From NCBI GenBank assembly GCA_019671005.1, contig JAGYYJ010002448.1:1-64000 (forward strand): a stretch of DNA of 64,000 bases. The letters run 5' to 3'. A model generated the notes under the pieces. That model ran no database searches. It was not told the DNA's origin and saw only the letters and a list, made by a program, of their open reading frames with translations. The translations under genes were made by a program, and so were the position numbers. Of this stretch, positions 34,114 through 46,606 are shown one piece after another. This DNA comes from Hibiscus mutabilis (Eukaryota > Streptophyta > Magnoliopsida > Malvales > Malvaceae). How positions within the stretch are numbered: position 1 is the stretch's first letter; each line of letters starts with the position of its first letter.

Positions 34114-35993
34114 TATTATGAATTTTTATGCGCATAAATAACAAAGTGAGATTAACATAAACTAAGACATGCATAAGAGAGACGAGATTTAGCATGGTTC
34201 GACCTTGCCTGCCTCTATGACTGAGAAGTGAATCCACTATTAACGTAGAGAATACGAATTGTACAAATACATGATATCTTATATGACCACATAAGCACAA
34301 AAGTTGCAGAGATCCTAAAAGGGATTACATCTCCCTAAAATAATTCACTCTCGAGATTTTTCTCATAATTCTAAAGGTTAAACCCTAGTCTATATTTATA
34401 GGCACAAATACTTGATCACCAAAAAATCTTATTCAATAAGATCACTTACCTAATATAATTATTTAGGTATAAAATAAACCTAATTACCAACTATTCTTCC
34501 ACCATTTGAATTACAATAAAATCTAGGCTTAATACACTTTTCCCCTAAACATTACCTGTTTTCCCAGCTTGCCCCCTAAACTACGTTTTTCCCACTTCTG
34601 CCCCCTAACGTTTTTGCCGTTACTCATATTGCCCCCTACCATTAAAGAAATCTGTTTTGACCAATCAGAACGTGCCAGCCATTTTTCTTATTTATTTTTA
34701 AATTTTAAAATAAAATAAATAAAATAAATATATAAAAATATTTATTAATTTAATTATATTTTCCAAAAGACCTAAAAATACCCCATCTTCTTCCCCCATC
34801 ATCTTCCTCCTCTTCCTTATTTAACTCTAGTCTAAAAATACCCAAAACAAAACCTATCAGCAAATTCCATCCTCATTTATAAAATTCAAAGAACTAAAGA
34901 AAATACAAAAGTGGCCGCTCAGGTAAGAGCAAATAAGCCAGAAAACACAAATATATACATAAATACTAATCTTCAAACTTCAAAATCATCAAAAAAGGAA
35001 AAACGCAGCAAAAATAATTAGATAAATGAGAATAAGAACATAACTTTTCAGATAAATGAAGAAACCCAGAATCAAAATTTTGAAAATAAAGTAAAGGACC
35101 GATCTTTTTACTGTCTTTTGGTTCATTGGATTCAACATAAAATTCTTGCATGCCATCATTGATCATCTAGACCTTGTAGTCACTCATTATCCTGGTAAAA
35201 AGAATCAATAAAATTACCCAAAAATGTTTTAAAAAAACCAAAACAAAGATAATATATAGAAATTATTTATATGTCATTTAGGTAAAACAAATTCATTTAC
35301 AGTTTTCTGCATACTCACAGCTTTCATCGTCATCGAATCCTTCGTCGTCATTTATAGTTTTCTACATACTCACAGCCTTCATTATATGTCATTTGGGTAA
35401 TTTTGCTAACTTTCCTTTTTTAACTGGGTGTTCAACTAGAGCGTCCATCTTTTTCTGCATACTCACAGCCTTCATCGTCATTGAATCCTCATCCATCAAT
35501 TACCCCTTTTGGCCATTGCTGTAAACACTCATTCCTTACAACACACCCTTAAATCGAATTGTCATCCATCGACACTGCCTCCACCAAAGGAACCCATCAA
35601 CACACCCATCAGCTGTTGAGCTGCTATTGCCATGTCCGAGTCTGACATTGTTTTAGCAAAATCAGTGTTTGATTTCCTCTATGTTGATTTGGTGAACGGA
35701 GGGAATGGGGAAGAAGACGGGGGTATTTGGGTAAATTTAGGGTATAGTTTAATATATTTATTTTATTTTATATTTTATATTTAAAATTTAAAAATAAATT
35801 TAAAAAATGACGTGGCACGTTCTGATTGGTCAACACAGATTTGTTTTAACGGTGTTAACTTTTTAGGGTGAAATGAGTAACGGCAAAACGTTTAGGGGGC
35901 AAGTTGGGAAAACATGTAAAGTTTAGGGGAAAAAGTGTTTTAAACCTAAAATCTAACTTAATTATCTATTTGAATTTATGTTAATATCTAATA
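34114..35993 (-). repeat. TRIM LTR copy 2 (interrupted)
   Basis: About 450 bp once the 34526-35946 insertion and its TSD are removed. Aligned to LTRs 1 and 3 by AACAAAGTGAGAT, TCTTATTCAATAAGATC and CCTAATATAA. Confidence 0.82.
34526..35946. mobile_element. Mutator-type non-autonomous element, 1421 bp
   Basis: A perfect 9-bp TSD TAAAATCTA lies at 34517-34525 and 35947-35955, exactly interrupting TRIM LTR 2. Long TIRs of about 220 bp: left GGCTTAATACACTTTT, right end complement GGTTTAAAACACTTTT, with further inverse matches (TTTGCCGTTACTCAT, CCAATCAGAACGTGCCA). The left end shares GGCTTAATA with the element at 3848, which suggests the same family. The interior has three partial repeats of CTGCATACTCACAGC (about 35307-35470), with no recognised protein. 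Confidence 0.88.
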
Positions 35994-36720
35994 AATCTCC
36001 TCATTGACAAAAATTTCATCCAAGCACTGCTCTTCAAGTCTTCAACAACTTTAATTCTTACGTAAGCTAAATATTCATTGAAGCGTCGTTGGATCAATTG
36101 ATAACTACTCCCCTACAACTGAAAACTCATCGCAATAAAACTTCTCTTGCATGTCTCCAATATCTCTAATAAAATCTATAACAAAAATCTCTTTCAAAAT
36201 CACGCAGCTCGTAGCATAGCTCATGATTAGGGGTGGGTATTATCGGGTACCCGGGTTTCGGGTACCCGAAAAATCGGGTACCCAGTTCATCCGGGTACCT
36301 CATTGCTCGGCCCGTGTCCCGACCCATCACATCCAGGTACCCGTGAAACCTGGGTATCCGGTTCATATTTTTTATTTTTTAATTCTAAAATTTTTAAAAA
36401 ATCACATATTAAACACAAAAATATTTTTTAAAAAATTTAAACTTAAAAGTATATAATTCAAACATATAAAGAATTTAGGGATTTAAACTTAGTTTTAGAG
36501 TAAAAATATTAAGAAACTTAAAATAAAAATATAATTTACAATATAAAAAATATATATTAAAATTTATCGGGTCGGGTACCCGGTAAGGGAAAAATTTTGG
36601 CCCGTGTCCTGAAAAAATTACCGGGTCGGGTAATTTTTTATAAGATTACCCAGCATTTTTAGGTTCGGGTCAGGTCAACTGGGTTGGGTATTTTTGAACA
36701 CCCCTACTCATGATACCATT
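35994..36720 (-). other. TRIM internal segment 2 (interrupted by hAT MITE)
   Basis: About 240 bp without the hAT insertion; closely similar to internal segment 1 (TCTTCAACAACTT, CATTGAAGCGTCGTTGGAT, CTCTTGCATGTCTCCAATAT). Confidence 0.8.
36228..36706. mobile_element. hAT-type MITE, 479 bp
   Basis: Termini TAGGGGTG and CACCCCTA are inverted. Perfect 8-bp TSD CTCATGAT at 36220-36227 and 36707-36714. Subterminal sequence is packed with GGGTACCC/CGGGTA words, typical of plant hAT MITEs. It sits next to the primer site of TRIM internal segment 2. Confidence 0.87.
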
Positions 36721-37077
36721 TGTTAGAAATATTTATGCGGAAAAATAACAAAGTGAGATCAACATAAAATAAAACATGCACAAGAGAGACGAGATTACAA
36801 ATACTAATCTCAACATCATAGATACAATAGTTGCAGAGGTCCTAAAAGATATTACATATTTCTAGAATAATTCTCTTTCATGATTCTTCTCTCATAACTC
36901 TAAAGGTTAAACGTAGTCTATATTTATAGGTCTAATATTTGGTCACGAAAAAATCTTATTCAATAAGATCTCTTACCTAATATAAATACTGAGGTATTAA
37001 ATAAACCTAATTAGCATGTATTCTTCCACCATTAGATTTACAATAAAATTCAACTTAATTATCAATTTGAATTTATC
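36721..37077 (-). repeat. TRIM LTR copy 3 (truncated)
   Basis: Starts TGTTAGAAATATTTATGCGG. Lacks about 90 bp near its outer part and the final 14 bp expected from LTRs 1 and 2. Confidence 0.75.
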
Positions 37078-37461
37078 AAGTTTTCTTCCACTATTATATT
37101 TACAACATTTAACCGATTAATCCACACAACATTATTAATAAGACCTTGTCAGTTCTTAAGCAAACTCTAACCCTGCACGAGAAATCCCTAACGATGTTGA
37201 CCATTAAGTACATTGAGTATTGACACTCACCATTGAGTATTGATACTGTCTTATAGGGGTATCAATAATCTAGATGATTACTTATACTAAATTTGCTCAT
37301 GAACTTCTCTAAAATCAATTCAGTACTAGTACTACCCTATGAGTATCGACACTGTCCTATACATGTATTAGTACTCAATCGGAGCATTGGTACCAAAAAA
37401 ATGTTTCGGTGTTTTAAAATGATTTTATTAGTACCAATACTGACATATCAATATTGATATT
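37078..37461. repeat. Left flank of an older element, rich in TATCGGTACT-like words
   Basis: Recurrent GAGTATTGACACT, GTATCGACACTGTC and AGTACTCAAT words. They recur on the far side of the solo LTR (40746-40860). This suggests that an older repeat, perhaps an LTR extending to about 42030, was split by the solo LTR insertion. Confidence 0.45.
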
Positions 37462-37466
37462 GTATG

Positions 37467-40400
37467 TGTAACCCCCTCAACCCGGTATAGGCGTTCGATC
37501 GAATCGAGTGAGCTACATTGGATTTGCCGAAACAAACCCGAATCGATTAACTAAACTTAAGTCTATATTTTTCTTTTTATCTTTTCTAGATGTGACATTA
37601 TTTCCTAAGGTGAACATGATGGCAGTGGGTGAATTCACAAAGAAAACGAGCATAAAAAAGGCAACCGATTACACATATACGCATATTAGTGACTAAAACG
37701 TAAATTTGGAAAATCACAAGGACTAGAAAAAATTTGGGTTATAAATCCTCAACTAATCAGATTACATGCTTGCTCGCAAAATTTTAGCTCAAAACGATAA
37801 TTCAAACTCATACAATTGCATTCAAGAACATTAGGGACCAAAATGAAAGAATTAGAAACCATGGATTACACTTTAACTGAATTAACGGCAGTCGGTATCA
37901 GTACGCGGCCACCTGTACCAATATGAGGCTTCAATCCAATAGATTCGTATCGATACACGACCAAGGCGTATCGGTACGCGGACACATTTGTAAAATCTTA
38001 GATTCCAGTAGCTAAAACCCGTAACGATACGACCTTCCGTGTACTGATCCCCATGCTTATTTTTAGCTTACCCATACTTTTCGAGGCCCCGCGTATCAGT
38101 ATGCTTTGACCTGTAATGTTTAATTTTGCTAGTTTTTCATACAATCATAGATTCAAACATGCCTTAACAAGCTATAAACATATACACCACTATTTTATAG
38201 GTCAAACCATGCCAGAATATCAAAGGAACGAGATCAAATCATAGCAACATAGTTCAATCATAAATCTAGCGGCATGCTTCTTAAAACCAATCCATCCAAT
38301 GCTAAATCCACAACATAGACGAACATATAAAGCCTCATACAACTCCGCAACAACATTATAAACTTGCACATAATGGGAGTTTAGCAAATAACCCTCCCAA
38401 ACAACAATGAACCCCATTGCCTTTATTATTACTAGTCTAGTTCAAAATCCATACTTTCGAATAGTTCAATTCCTTGGATTCCCTTTCGCTTGCTTGCTGC
38501 CTCCAACTTTTAATTATCTGCATTGATGAACAAAGAAAGTGTATGCACACTAGGCTTAGTGAGGAGTGCTAAAAAACAACCACCATCAATGCAATAAAAA
38601 CCCGTTATCAAAATCACTTTAAAATCTTGTTTTAAACATCTTTCAAAACATCATGCCTTACAAATCATGCACTTAGCATTTCCAAAAATATGCATATTAA
38701 ACCATATACAACATGTATCATGGACCAATCACAAATTTCCCATTTGCAATCCTTTAATTTAAGCTTTCCCATGCATAACAACCCACATGCAAGACTTAAA
38801 GAGTAAACATATATAAACCAATATTATACAACATAATCCATCAACATGATATATTATCAATTATATTGGCTTTCAAGTGATCACAAATCAAGTTCCACTT
38901 TATAGAATATTACATCGGATACACGGATTCAACAAGTGTCCTCTCAACACTTCATACAATCTCAACCAGAATTAAGGTATGATCACAACCGGATACCATC
39001 ACAACCCAATCACCTGTTAGATGTATAATCCACAAACGGGAATTTTTGGTACCATATAACCCCTCAATTTGGTACACATAAACCCCTCAACACCCAAGGT
39101 GACTTATTATAGTGCACTATCAATGCTATGGCTGGCCAACTATATCCTATAACTTTTTAAACCACATCACTTGCTAATATAATGCATTATTAGCCATGTA
39201 CCTCACTATTTTTATATGCAACATACAAAACCATTTCCAATGCATTAAACCATGCATTTACAAGTATTCCTCATACTTACATGGACCATTTTCCAAATGC
39301 ATCCATCATCAATATGTGATCAAAAGTCGGTATAAAACATACTTAAAACATGCATAAATAGTAGGTACCATGTAATTCAAAAACAAGTGCTTAAAATCAA
39401 TTTCGCCAAAACACAACCGAGGGAGAAATCTCATCATACTTACTTCCGAGTTTAAACCAACATTTCAAGCTAAATTTAAACTCCCAAAATAACCTTTAAA
39501 CCATTTCAAAGCTGAAATCCACGTTCTCACTCACCGAATACGCAAAACTTCGTCCGTCGATGCGAAATACTCCTTCAAAGCTTTCGAAACGGTGCCACAA
39601 GTTTGAGGATCAACCTCATGATTTAACCACACAAAAATAGAGGATCTAATGCATCTAAACACATTCAGAGACTCAGCAACATTTATCCACAACAACTCTA
39701 ACCAAAACCCCTCCACAACAACCGAAAACAATATCAAACACCTTCTAAACTTATCCAAGCCAAAACCTAAAGGTTTAATCCATCAATTACCTTCAATTAA
39801 CATCCTAAAAACATCATCCTTATACCTCCAACATTCATAAAACACCCATAACTCACCAAAAACACAACACTAACAAGCTAGAAAATTAAAATTCACTTAG
39901 TTTCGGGATTCCAATGTTAAAACTAACTTATCAACATTATTAACCACCAAAATTTTGGTTAGAACCAATCAATAACTCAACAAAACAGATCCAAAACGAA
40001 AGTCACTTAATCTCATCAATTAAACCTTGATTTAACCAATTTTCTATAATTAAATCATTAAAACTCATTAGAAAACATTAAACACTAATCAAATACTTGG
40101 GAATTTCAATAAAGAACCATTCATTAGAGGAGAAGAACGAACCTTCCTCTCAATTAGATGTTTTACTCTTGAAAAACAAAGGAAAACAATGAGATTTTGG
40201 AAAGCAAGATTGAAGAATCCATTAGAAATCAAGAAATCAAGAACATTACATCAAATCATTGATGCAAAACAGAGTGTTTTGCTGAAGAAATTTTGAAAGA
40301 AAAGCTTAAGAGAAAAAGTTAAGTCAAAAATGGTTTTAGGAAAATAACTACATTTTCTTAATTAAATTCCTTTTAATTCACTAATTAAAACTCATTTAAA

Positions 40401-40740
40401 ATAATTCAAATTGAGAGAAAAATCAGATTAAAACATTTGGTAATTAGCTTCTTAAAGATTCTAAGATTTGACCCTTTTTTAAAATAATCACTAAACACAG
40501 TTTTTCACTCTTTACATTTTGGTCACTAGCCGAAATGTCCAATTTCCAAATTCTACTATCGACTTTACAAAAAATATCCATATATTAAATAATGATTTTA
40601 ACATATTTTCCTATACTTTTTTCTCACACAAAAATATTTATTCCGATTTTTATCTCGAATTCGACTTGAATCTCTAATCCCGGTCCACCAGACCGTCTAG
40701 TCAACCTAAAAACTCCTAGGCCCAAAATTGGGGTATTACA
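37467..40740. mobile_element. Solo LTR of a Ty3/Gypsy-type element, 3274 bp
   Basis: Begins TGTAACCCCCTCAACCCGGT, ends AATTGGGGTATTACA, and is flanked by a perfect 5-bp TSD GTATG (37462-37466 and 40741-40745). No coding domain, primer site or polypurine tract lies inside, so a single LTR left by recombination fits best. The TGTAAC(A)CCC...ACA ends resemble plant chromovirus LTRs. Confidence 0.8.
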
Positions 40741-40745
40741 GTATG

Positions 40746-42030
40746 AACAAGTATCGGTACTGCTTGAAGCTAGTATTGATACTCGCCCAAATTCACCATA
40801 GTTTGCCTACATTCATCTAGTATCGGTAATGAATCATCCAATATCAATACTGAAACTCGAAAAATGCGTTTTAAGCTACGAATTCCACTTCTAATCCATC
40901 ACAAATTATTGTTACAAGTCTCTAAATCATTCCTACAGGTTATGAGCGTCATTAGAGGTCATGTATTACCAATTTCAATCACAATTAACACCATTTATCA
41001 CATTGATCGCTTTTCTTATAGGAATAAGGGCCTCGTCAATAACAATTAACCCCAATTATCACATTGATCACTTAAACATGATTTTCTTCTAAAATACCAA
41101 AATACACACAACAAGCATACAAAACATCATAGTTATGAGTTCCAGGAAGCACTTCCAAGTTTAAAGTGTACTTACCTTGATTTGTATCTCGAAATGAAGT
41201 TCCTTGCACATCATTCCTCAAGCTTTCTCTTTATTCTAAGTTTTGAAGTATTTTGTCACTTTTTTCAATATTAAAGGAAGTGTGTAAGAAGTCATTACAC
41301 TTGTAGAAGATCAAATGAAAATTGGAAAACATGTTTAATAACAACAACAAAAAACTAGAATTAAACCCCCTAAAAACCCATTCTCTCTTAAACCTTCCTA
41401 AAACTTAAACTTTGCTTTTATCACCAATGTGAATGATCTTGGTCATTTCTTGAAGCTCTTGATGGAAGGATTACCAATCTTGAACTCATAATTTCTGAAT
41501 GTATCTTGTGATAGCTAAAGGTGGAACTTTTCTTTCAAAGTTTGAAGAAGAAAAGAAAGGGAATGAGAAAAGAGAAATGTGATAGTAAATAGGATGAGTT
41601 AAGCTTCTGATTTTGTCTTCCCTCTCCATTTGTCCAAGCCAAGAGAAATAAAGGCGATTTGTAGCCTTTTTTTCAACAAGGGAAAATTCGCACTACAGGT
41701 CTTCCCTCTCCCATCGTTTATTCAAATGAGTCACCTTTCAAGCCCAATAATCAAACTTAAAGCCTAATAAAGTTCAAACTTGACCCAATAAATCCAAACA
41801 CTCAACGAGCAAGCACATTTGGCTGGTCGACCAAGCTGTTCATCTTTGTTCTTTCATATTTCTTTGGGTCATAGGTTCTAGACCCATTAAGAGCACTCTC
41901 ATTTTTTTCTTCTAGAGTCCCCCTTTCCCCTCCCTCTAGGTAGAATTATTTTTAAGATTTGTCAAAAAAAATCCAAACACTTCTGTAGGCCCAAATCTCG
42001 GGTCAACGCTAACCTGTAGACTTGAAATCC
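40746..42030. repeat. Right part of the older element split by the solo LTR
   Basis: Continues the TATCGGTACT-like words, then non-coding AT-rich sequence. Probably LTR-derived, but ends were not located. Confidence 0.4.
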
Positions 42031-42296
42031 AGGTTGTCATAGTAAAAATCAGTAACACCATCAAAAAAACTTTATTTATCAACTGAAATTTTTTATATTA
42101 GTGATTTTAGAATATGACGTGACATTTATAATAGTAGGAAAACCATGTTAAATTTGTACAGAAACTCGAATACTTAGACTCGATTCAATTTTCACAAACT
42201 AAACTCCAAAAGTTTTCAAATAAAATTTGAATGATAAGATATAACTCGTCAACTCGATTAACTCGAAATTTTTTGAATACCCACTCTAACTTTTAT

Positions 42297-43002
42297 TCAG
42301 AACATATTCAACACAAATCTGGTGTCAACACCTTCCTCATGCATACTCACATTAATATCATCAATGCTCTTATTTTCCTTGGAGGCTTTGCAAGATAATT
42401 GCTCTCTATCATTATTTTGCCATAAGTTAATGTGCTCTTCATCTTCTTCGCCAGAATAAGAAGGTGATGAAGGACAATTACTATTCCCAGCCTCATTCCA
42501 CGATGTCGATTTATCCATAATCTCCCCATTAACTGAACCCTGAAAATAGTTAAAAGTTTCAGGGAAAATTTTCATCCCACTTACCTTTATAGAGATTCTT
42601 TTCCCATTGCAGTCAATCTCTATGATACAGTTGATTCTATGGAGCTGATCAGTTTCAATGTAGCATCCCCTTGCTCATATCAGGCCTCATATTAGTTTTC
42701 TCACAATTATGAAAAAAAGAACCCCAAAGATCAGCTATATTCTCAAATCGAAGACGAGATTTCGGTGGTGAAATCGAATGAAGAACAGAATTGAAGAAAT
42801 TTCGAAAAGGGAAGTCAGGTTTGGTTTGTACAAAAACTATATACACCATTGTGGCAAACAAGATATTACCTAGACCTGTTTGTAGAATTTCTGTTGGGTT
42901 TGAAATAAGACCTTTGTAATGCCCTCTATGTTTAATGCGGAGAAATACCAAGATTTTACGTGGAAAACGCTTAACGGAAAAATCATGACAAAAGAAATTC
43001 AC
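42297..43002 (-). pseudogene. Possible LINE-associated (DUF4283-like) coding remnant
   Basis: Two minus-strand open pieces, 43002-42655 and 42575-42297, join in order across a short break. The first contains PPKSRLRFENIADLWGSFF and the second begins after an isoleucine-rich stretch, followed by acidic low-complexity sequence (SYSGEEDEEH). The pattern of a hydrophobic IADLWG block followed by a strand-rich segment recalls DUF4283 proteins linked to plant LINE elements. No reverse transcriptase is seen. Assignment is tentative. Confidence 0.35.
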
Positions 43003-44555
43003 TATTGAAATAATTACCTAAATTTTTTAGTAGTCTAAAGGTGATTACAATGTAGTATCTATTCAAAGATATTCTTAACACTTTGACAATACACACACAT
43101 CTTGCAGACATTACGATTGAACTCGGGTCTCCTAAGATGAACATCATCTCCTCTTTCATTGGGACCACTTGATAGGTTCTGCTTGTGCGGCTAAATTGTT
43201 TGCACTTTTTAACGATAGAATAGTTCACTCTCACTAAATCCCAAAATCACATTAACCATTTATAAGATTAGTAAGTTGATTACAAAAGAAATTTGAGTGA
43301 CAAGAAATCTACTCAAACTGGATTTAATAACCAAAGTCTATCGGAAGTATAGTCATGTATGAACTGAGCGTACACTATAGATCTCCATTATTTCTCCTAA
43401 TTTATTTCCTCACCAAGCAAAAGGTACCGTAAATTTTTTTGGCCAGAGTAATGTAGAAGTCATGTCACAATCTATAATATTTGCTTATTAATATGAAAAT
43501 AAATTTAAAATAAGATGGAGTTCCGAAAGCTAATTATTTTCCTATTTGGAATTGGCCCAATTGAGTCGGTTTATGGCACATCTAATCCTACTTGATTACT
43601 AGTGTAAATTAAACAATTCAGTGATTATTGTGGGTTATTTTGTTTGCTTTCAGTATGAACAAAGCCATAGACCGATAGGAAAAGAGGGTGAAGGATGTGC
43701 TTATGGAATCAGCAGCAAAGATGTAGAGGCAAATATGCTGGTATATAGCTCTACCCCATTATTTATATTTTCTTGCATCTCGTTACGTACTGTTAAATTT
43801 CATCATCAATTTTCACTAATCTAATGATAAAAAAAACGTGTAAAATTCTTAAATTTTACCCTTTGTCAACAGTTCCTAACCCTGTAGGCTGTATATATAT
43901 ATAGATTGAACTCGTAAACTGAGTGAGTCCCAAAGTACATGCATCGAGTCTTGTGATTCAATACCTAATGATTGAATTTGCATGGGCGTGAAGAATGGCA
44001 AGGAAGACGCTCACAGCATGGAAAAGAAGATCGAATTTCTGGAAGATTCTAAAAGGTTTAATCCTTATGCTTCAAACTTGATCGTAAATGTTGAGTTCAA
44101 GTTCATATTTGGAATCTCTTTGCTTCATCTTCATGTGTAAGCTTCTATGTTTCATGATTTTATAACAGGAAACTGTTGGGACATGGATTAGAAACATGTT
44201 CTGTTGATGATCTGCAACAGTTAGAAAACCAGCTGGAACGAAGCTTATGCAGAATTAGGGCAAGAAAGGTAGGTCCAAATTCATAAACCACCCCATGTAA
44301 TCATGTTCAAAATTTAGTATGTACATTTTTTAAGCTTATACAGCCTTGGTTTTGCCTGTTAACTAGGTACCAAGCTCAGTTTCGGAATGATTGAAATACC
44401 GTTTTAATGTGTTGCAGAATCAGGTGTTTTTGGAGCAGATTGGGAAGTTAAAGGAAGAGGTGAACCATTTTGCATGCTTTTTTAATGTTGTATAAATTCC
44501 ATTTCCATGGATCTTATTTAATTTGGATGACTGATTAAATTAAACATTGAATCAG

Positions 44556-44579
44556 GAGAGGCGCCTTGAGAGGCGCCTT
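44556..44579 (+). repeat. 12-bp tandem duplication in MADS exon 6
   Basis: GAGAGGCGCCTT occurs twice in tandem at the 5' end of the exon and encodes ERRL twice. It accounts for the exon being 54 nt rather than the usual 42. Confidence 0.92.
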
Positions 44580-44795
44580 GTGGAAGAAAATGCTGATCTG
44601 CTTGAAAAGGTATTTGATCTCTAATCTTCCTTCCTACATGATGATAATAATAAAGATAATCTTATGTTTGATCAACATTATAATACTGATTAGTGTGGGA
44701 TGGGAGCACGAGAATCATGGGTTGAGCTTCAAACTCGAAACATGGAGGTGGAGACGGAACTGTGTATAGGACCACCGGCGAGAAGAAATATCTAA

Positions 44796-45097
44796 AAACC
44801 CTAATTTCTAAAATATTAAGATTTTCACGTGAAAGACTTAGCATGAATGAAATGTTTTAAATAAACTCAGATACCTTGGAATATTTCATCGTGTGAAATA
44901 TATAATATTTCTCACTAATTTGTTACTATTTTATTTTTTAAAAAAAGAAAATACCCCAATCAAAATACAAGAATTGGGCCTTAGGCTCACTTTTTTTATA
45001 TGATGTATTTGAATATCTCCTACCGTTTTAAAAATATACTAGACTTCGTTCAGCCGAGCTTCTCCACCTAGCTTTCGGAGAGCTCTACCGAATAAGC
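44796..45097. other. MADS 3' flank
   Basis: AT-rich. The last 60 bp before the solo LTR contain a small hairpin-like GAGCTTCTCC...GGAGAGCTC. No gene seen. Confidence 0.5.
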
Positions 45098-46606
45098 TGT
45101 TGGGAAACGCCGGTACACTCCATGGCGCAGCGAAAAAATTATCCGGTGTAATCTACCAGTGATTCATGTACAAGGGATGAATTTGGGGTGATGAAGGATG
45201 AAATGTTACCTTAATAAATCTGGAATCTAGAAATCCGTAGGGAATTCGGAATAACCAAATCGAATCCGAGTCGTCACAATAGCGTTTCGACCTCTACGCA
45301 GTCCACCCGAATGAAACGAATAATATTTTCTCTTCTCTAACTATTAGAGAGGTTTTTCAAAAACCGGAATAAATGGTTGCTAGACCTTATGCTTTTATAT
45401 AGCATTTAAAAACCTAATTCTAATTAAATTTGGATTCTTAAATATACAATATATTTAACCGAATATAATTAAATATGTAAAATTTGATTATATTTTAATT
45501 ATGTTTCTTTTAGATATATATATATATATACTTTAATAATATTTGATAATTACAATAACTTATCAAATATTAACATATATATATAAACGAAATTATCCAT
45601 AATTACAATAATTATAACAATTTCGGTTTCTCACTAATTACGTGTACAACAAGTTTGTACACATGCTATCTAATCGATATTTGTTCGTTTCAATCATAGG
45701 GTGTGACCCTTGTAGGTTCATGTAACGTTAGCAGTAATATCCAGAACAATTTTAATATTACAAGCAACGAGTGACATCTAGCAATACATCATTTCTACCT
45801 AAGTTACATGAAATTGTGGTTCGATTTAACATTTTTTTCGTGATTAACTTCTTTTATGTATTTCATCATTTTGTCCTCATATCTAGATCGGACACAAGTC
45901 ATGGATTAGTCACACTTGTATAGTCCATTTAGTGTTTCTTGATATTTTGAGTAGACTATTATAAACGAATAATTATGATATCTCATATCAATTTATTCGA
46001 GCATGACCATGCATTTTCTAGTCTCACTTAATCAAGTGGCCTATGATATTACTCCTATTATGCAGGAGGGACAAATCTTATCTTGATCAACCATATTTCG
46101 CTACATGGATTATGACATATCCAATATCAGTCTTTATAGTGTAGTCAGTTAGGACACACGTTTGACCGTATCAAAATATGTCACGATGTTGAAATAATGA
46201 TGATCTCAAGTTTGAGGATCATACATGTAGTTATCACCATAAGAAATGTTGTGACTGTCACATAATAATCCAAGAAACATGCTCATAGTGGGTCAGTCCA
46301 GTATGTTGTTCCCTAACACATACTTATGTATTGATTTTGACATCTTCATGTCAATGACAACACTTTATCATCAATCAACTACATATTAGTCTTAATACAT
46401 TATTGTTGTCCAAGCCCACAATAATTCTTGACTAAGGACATTCAAGAATAACTATATTATTCTAAGGACTTTATTATAATTCAGTTTATTTATAGATACA
46501 CAGAATAAGACTGAAATAATAATAATGGCTTTATTTTAATAAACAAGATAAAATAAGTATGTCTTTTACAACCATCTCATGATTGGTTTTTGGGCATATT
46601 CCAACA
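45098..46606 (-). mobile_element. Solo Copia-type LTR, about 1509 bp
   Basis: Ends TGTTGGGAAACG...TTCCAACA; on the minus strand it begins TGTTGGAATATGCCC, a start that I associate with plant Copia LTRs. Neither a primer site nor a purine tract adjoins it, and no coding sequence is present. Flanks TAAGC and CGAGC match at 3 of 5 positions, so the TSD is imperfect. It contains a TA microsatellite near 45513-45530. Confidence 0.7.

Larger units (their letters stand above)
33065..37077 (-). mobile_element. Tandem TRIM array: LTR-internal-LTR-internal-LTR, with nested MITEs
   Basis: Three related LTRs of about 450-535 bp (33065-33857, 34114-35993 and 36721-37077 with the later insertions included in the spans) alternate with two about 240-256-bp internal segments (33858-34113 and 35994-36720). 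On the minus strand each internal segment begins with TGGTATCA, the initiator-Met tRNA primer site, and ends with a purine tract AAGGAGATT before the next LTR, which begins TGTTAGATATTGACAT. No coding capacity, so this fits a terminal-repeat retrotransposon in miniature (TRIM). A single unit is about 1.15 kb. Three younger DNA elements lie within it. Confidence 0.85.
30698..44795 (+). pseudogene. SOC1-clade MIKC MADS-box gene with broken exon 2 and 12.8-kb intron 1
   Basis: MIKC-type MADS transcription factor of the SOC1/AGL42/AGL19 group, known as flowering-time regulators. Exons: 30698-30879 (MADS domain MVRRRTQMKRIENTASRQVT through IIFSARGKLYEF), 43654-43740, 43994-44055 (62 nt), 44169-44268 (100 nt), 44418-44459 (42 nt), 44556-44609, 44694-44795. 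The K-box is seen in exons 3-6 (KKIEFLEDSKR, KLLGHGLETCSVDDLQQLE). The C terminus EVETELCIGPPARR resembles the SOC1 motif. Exon 2 has an in-frame TAG at 43676-43678 where a Tyr codon is expected, and its 87-nt length puts exon 3 out of frame; an indel lies near 43697-43705. Exon 6 carries a 12-bp duplication giving ERRLERRL (54 nt instead of the usual 42). Intron 1 holds a SINE, a TRIM array, a solo LTR and a possible LINE fragment. Non-function is inferred. Confidence 0.85.
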
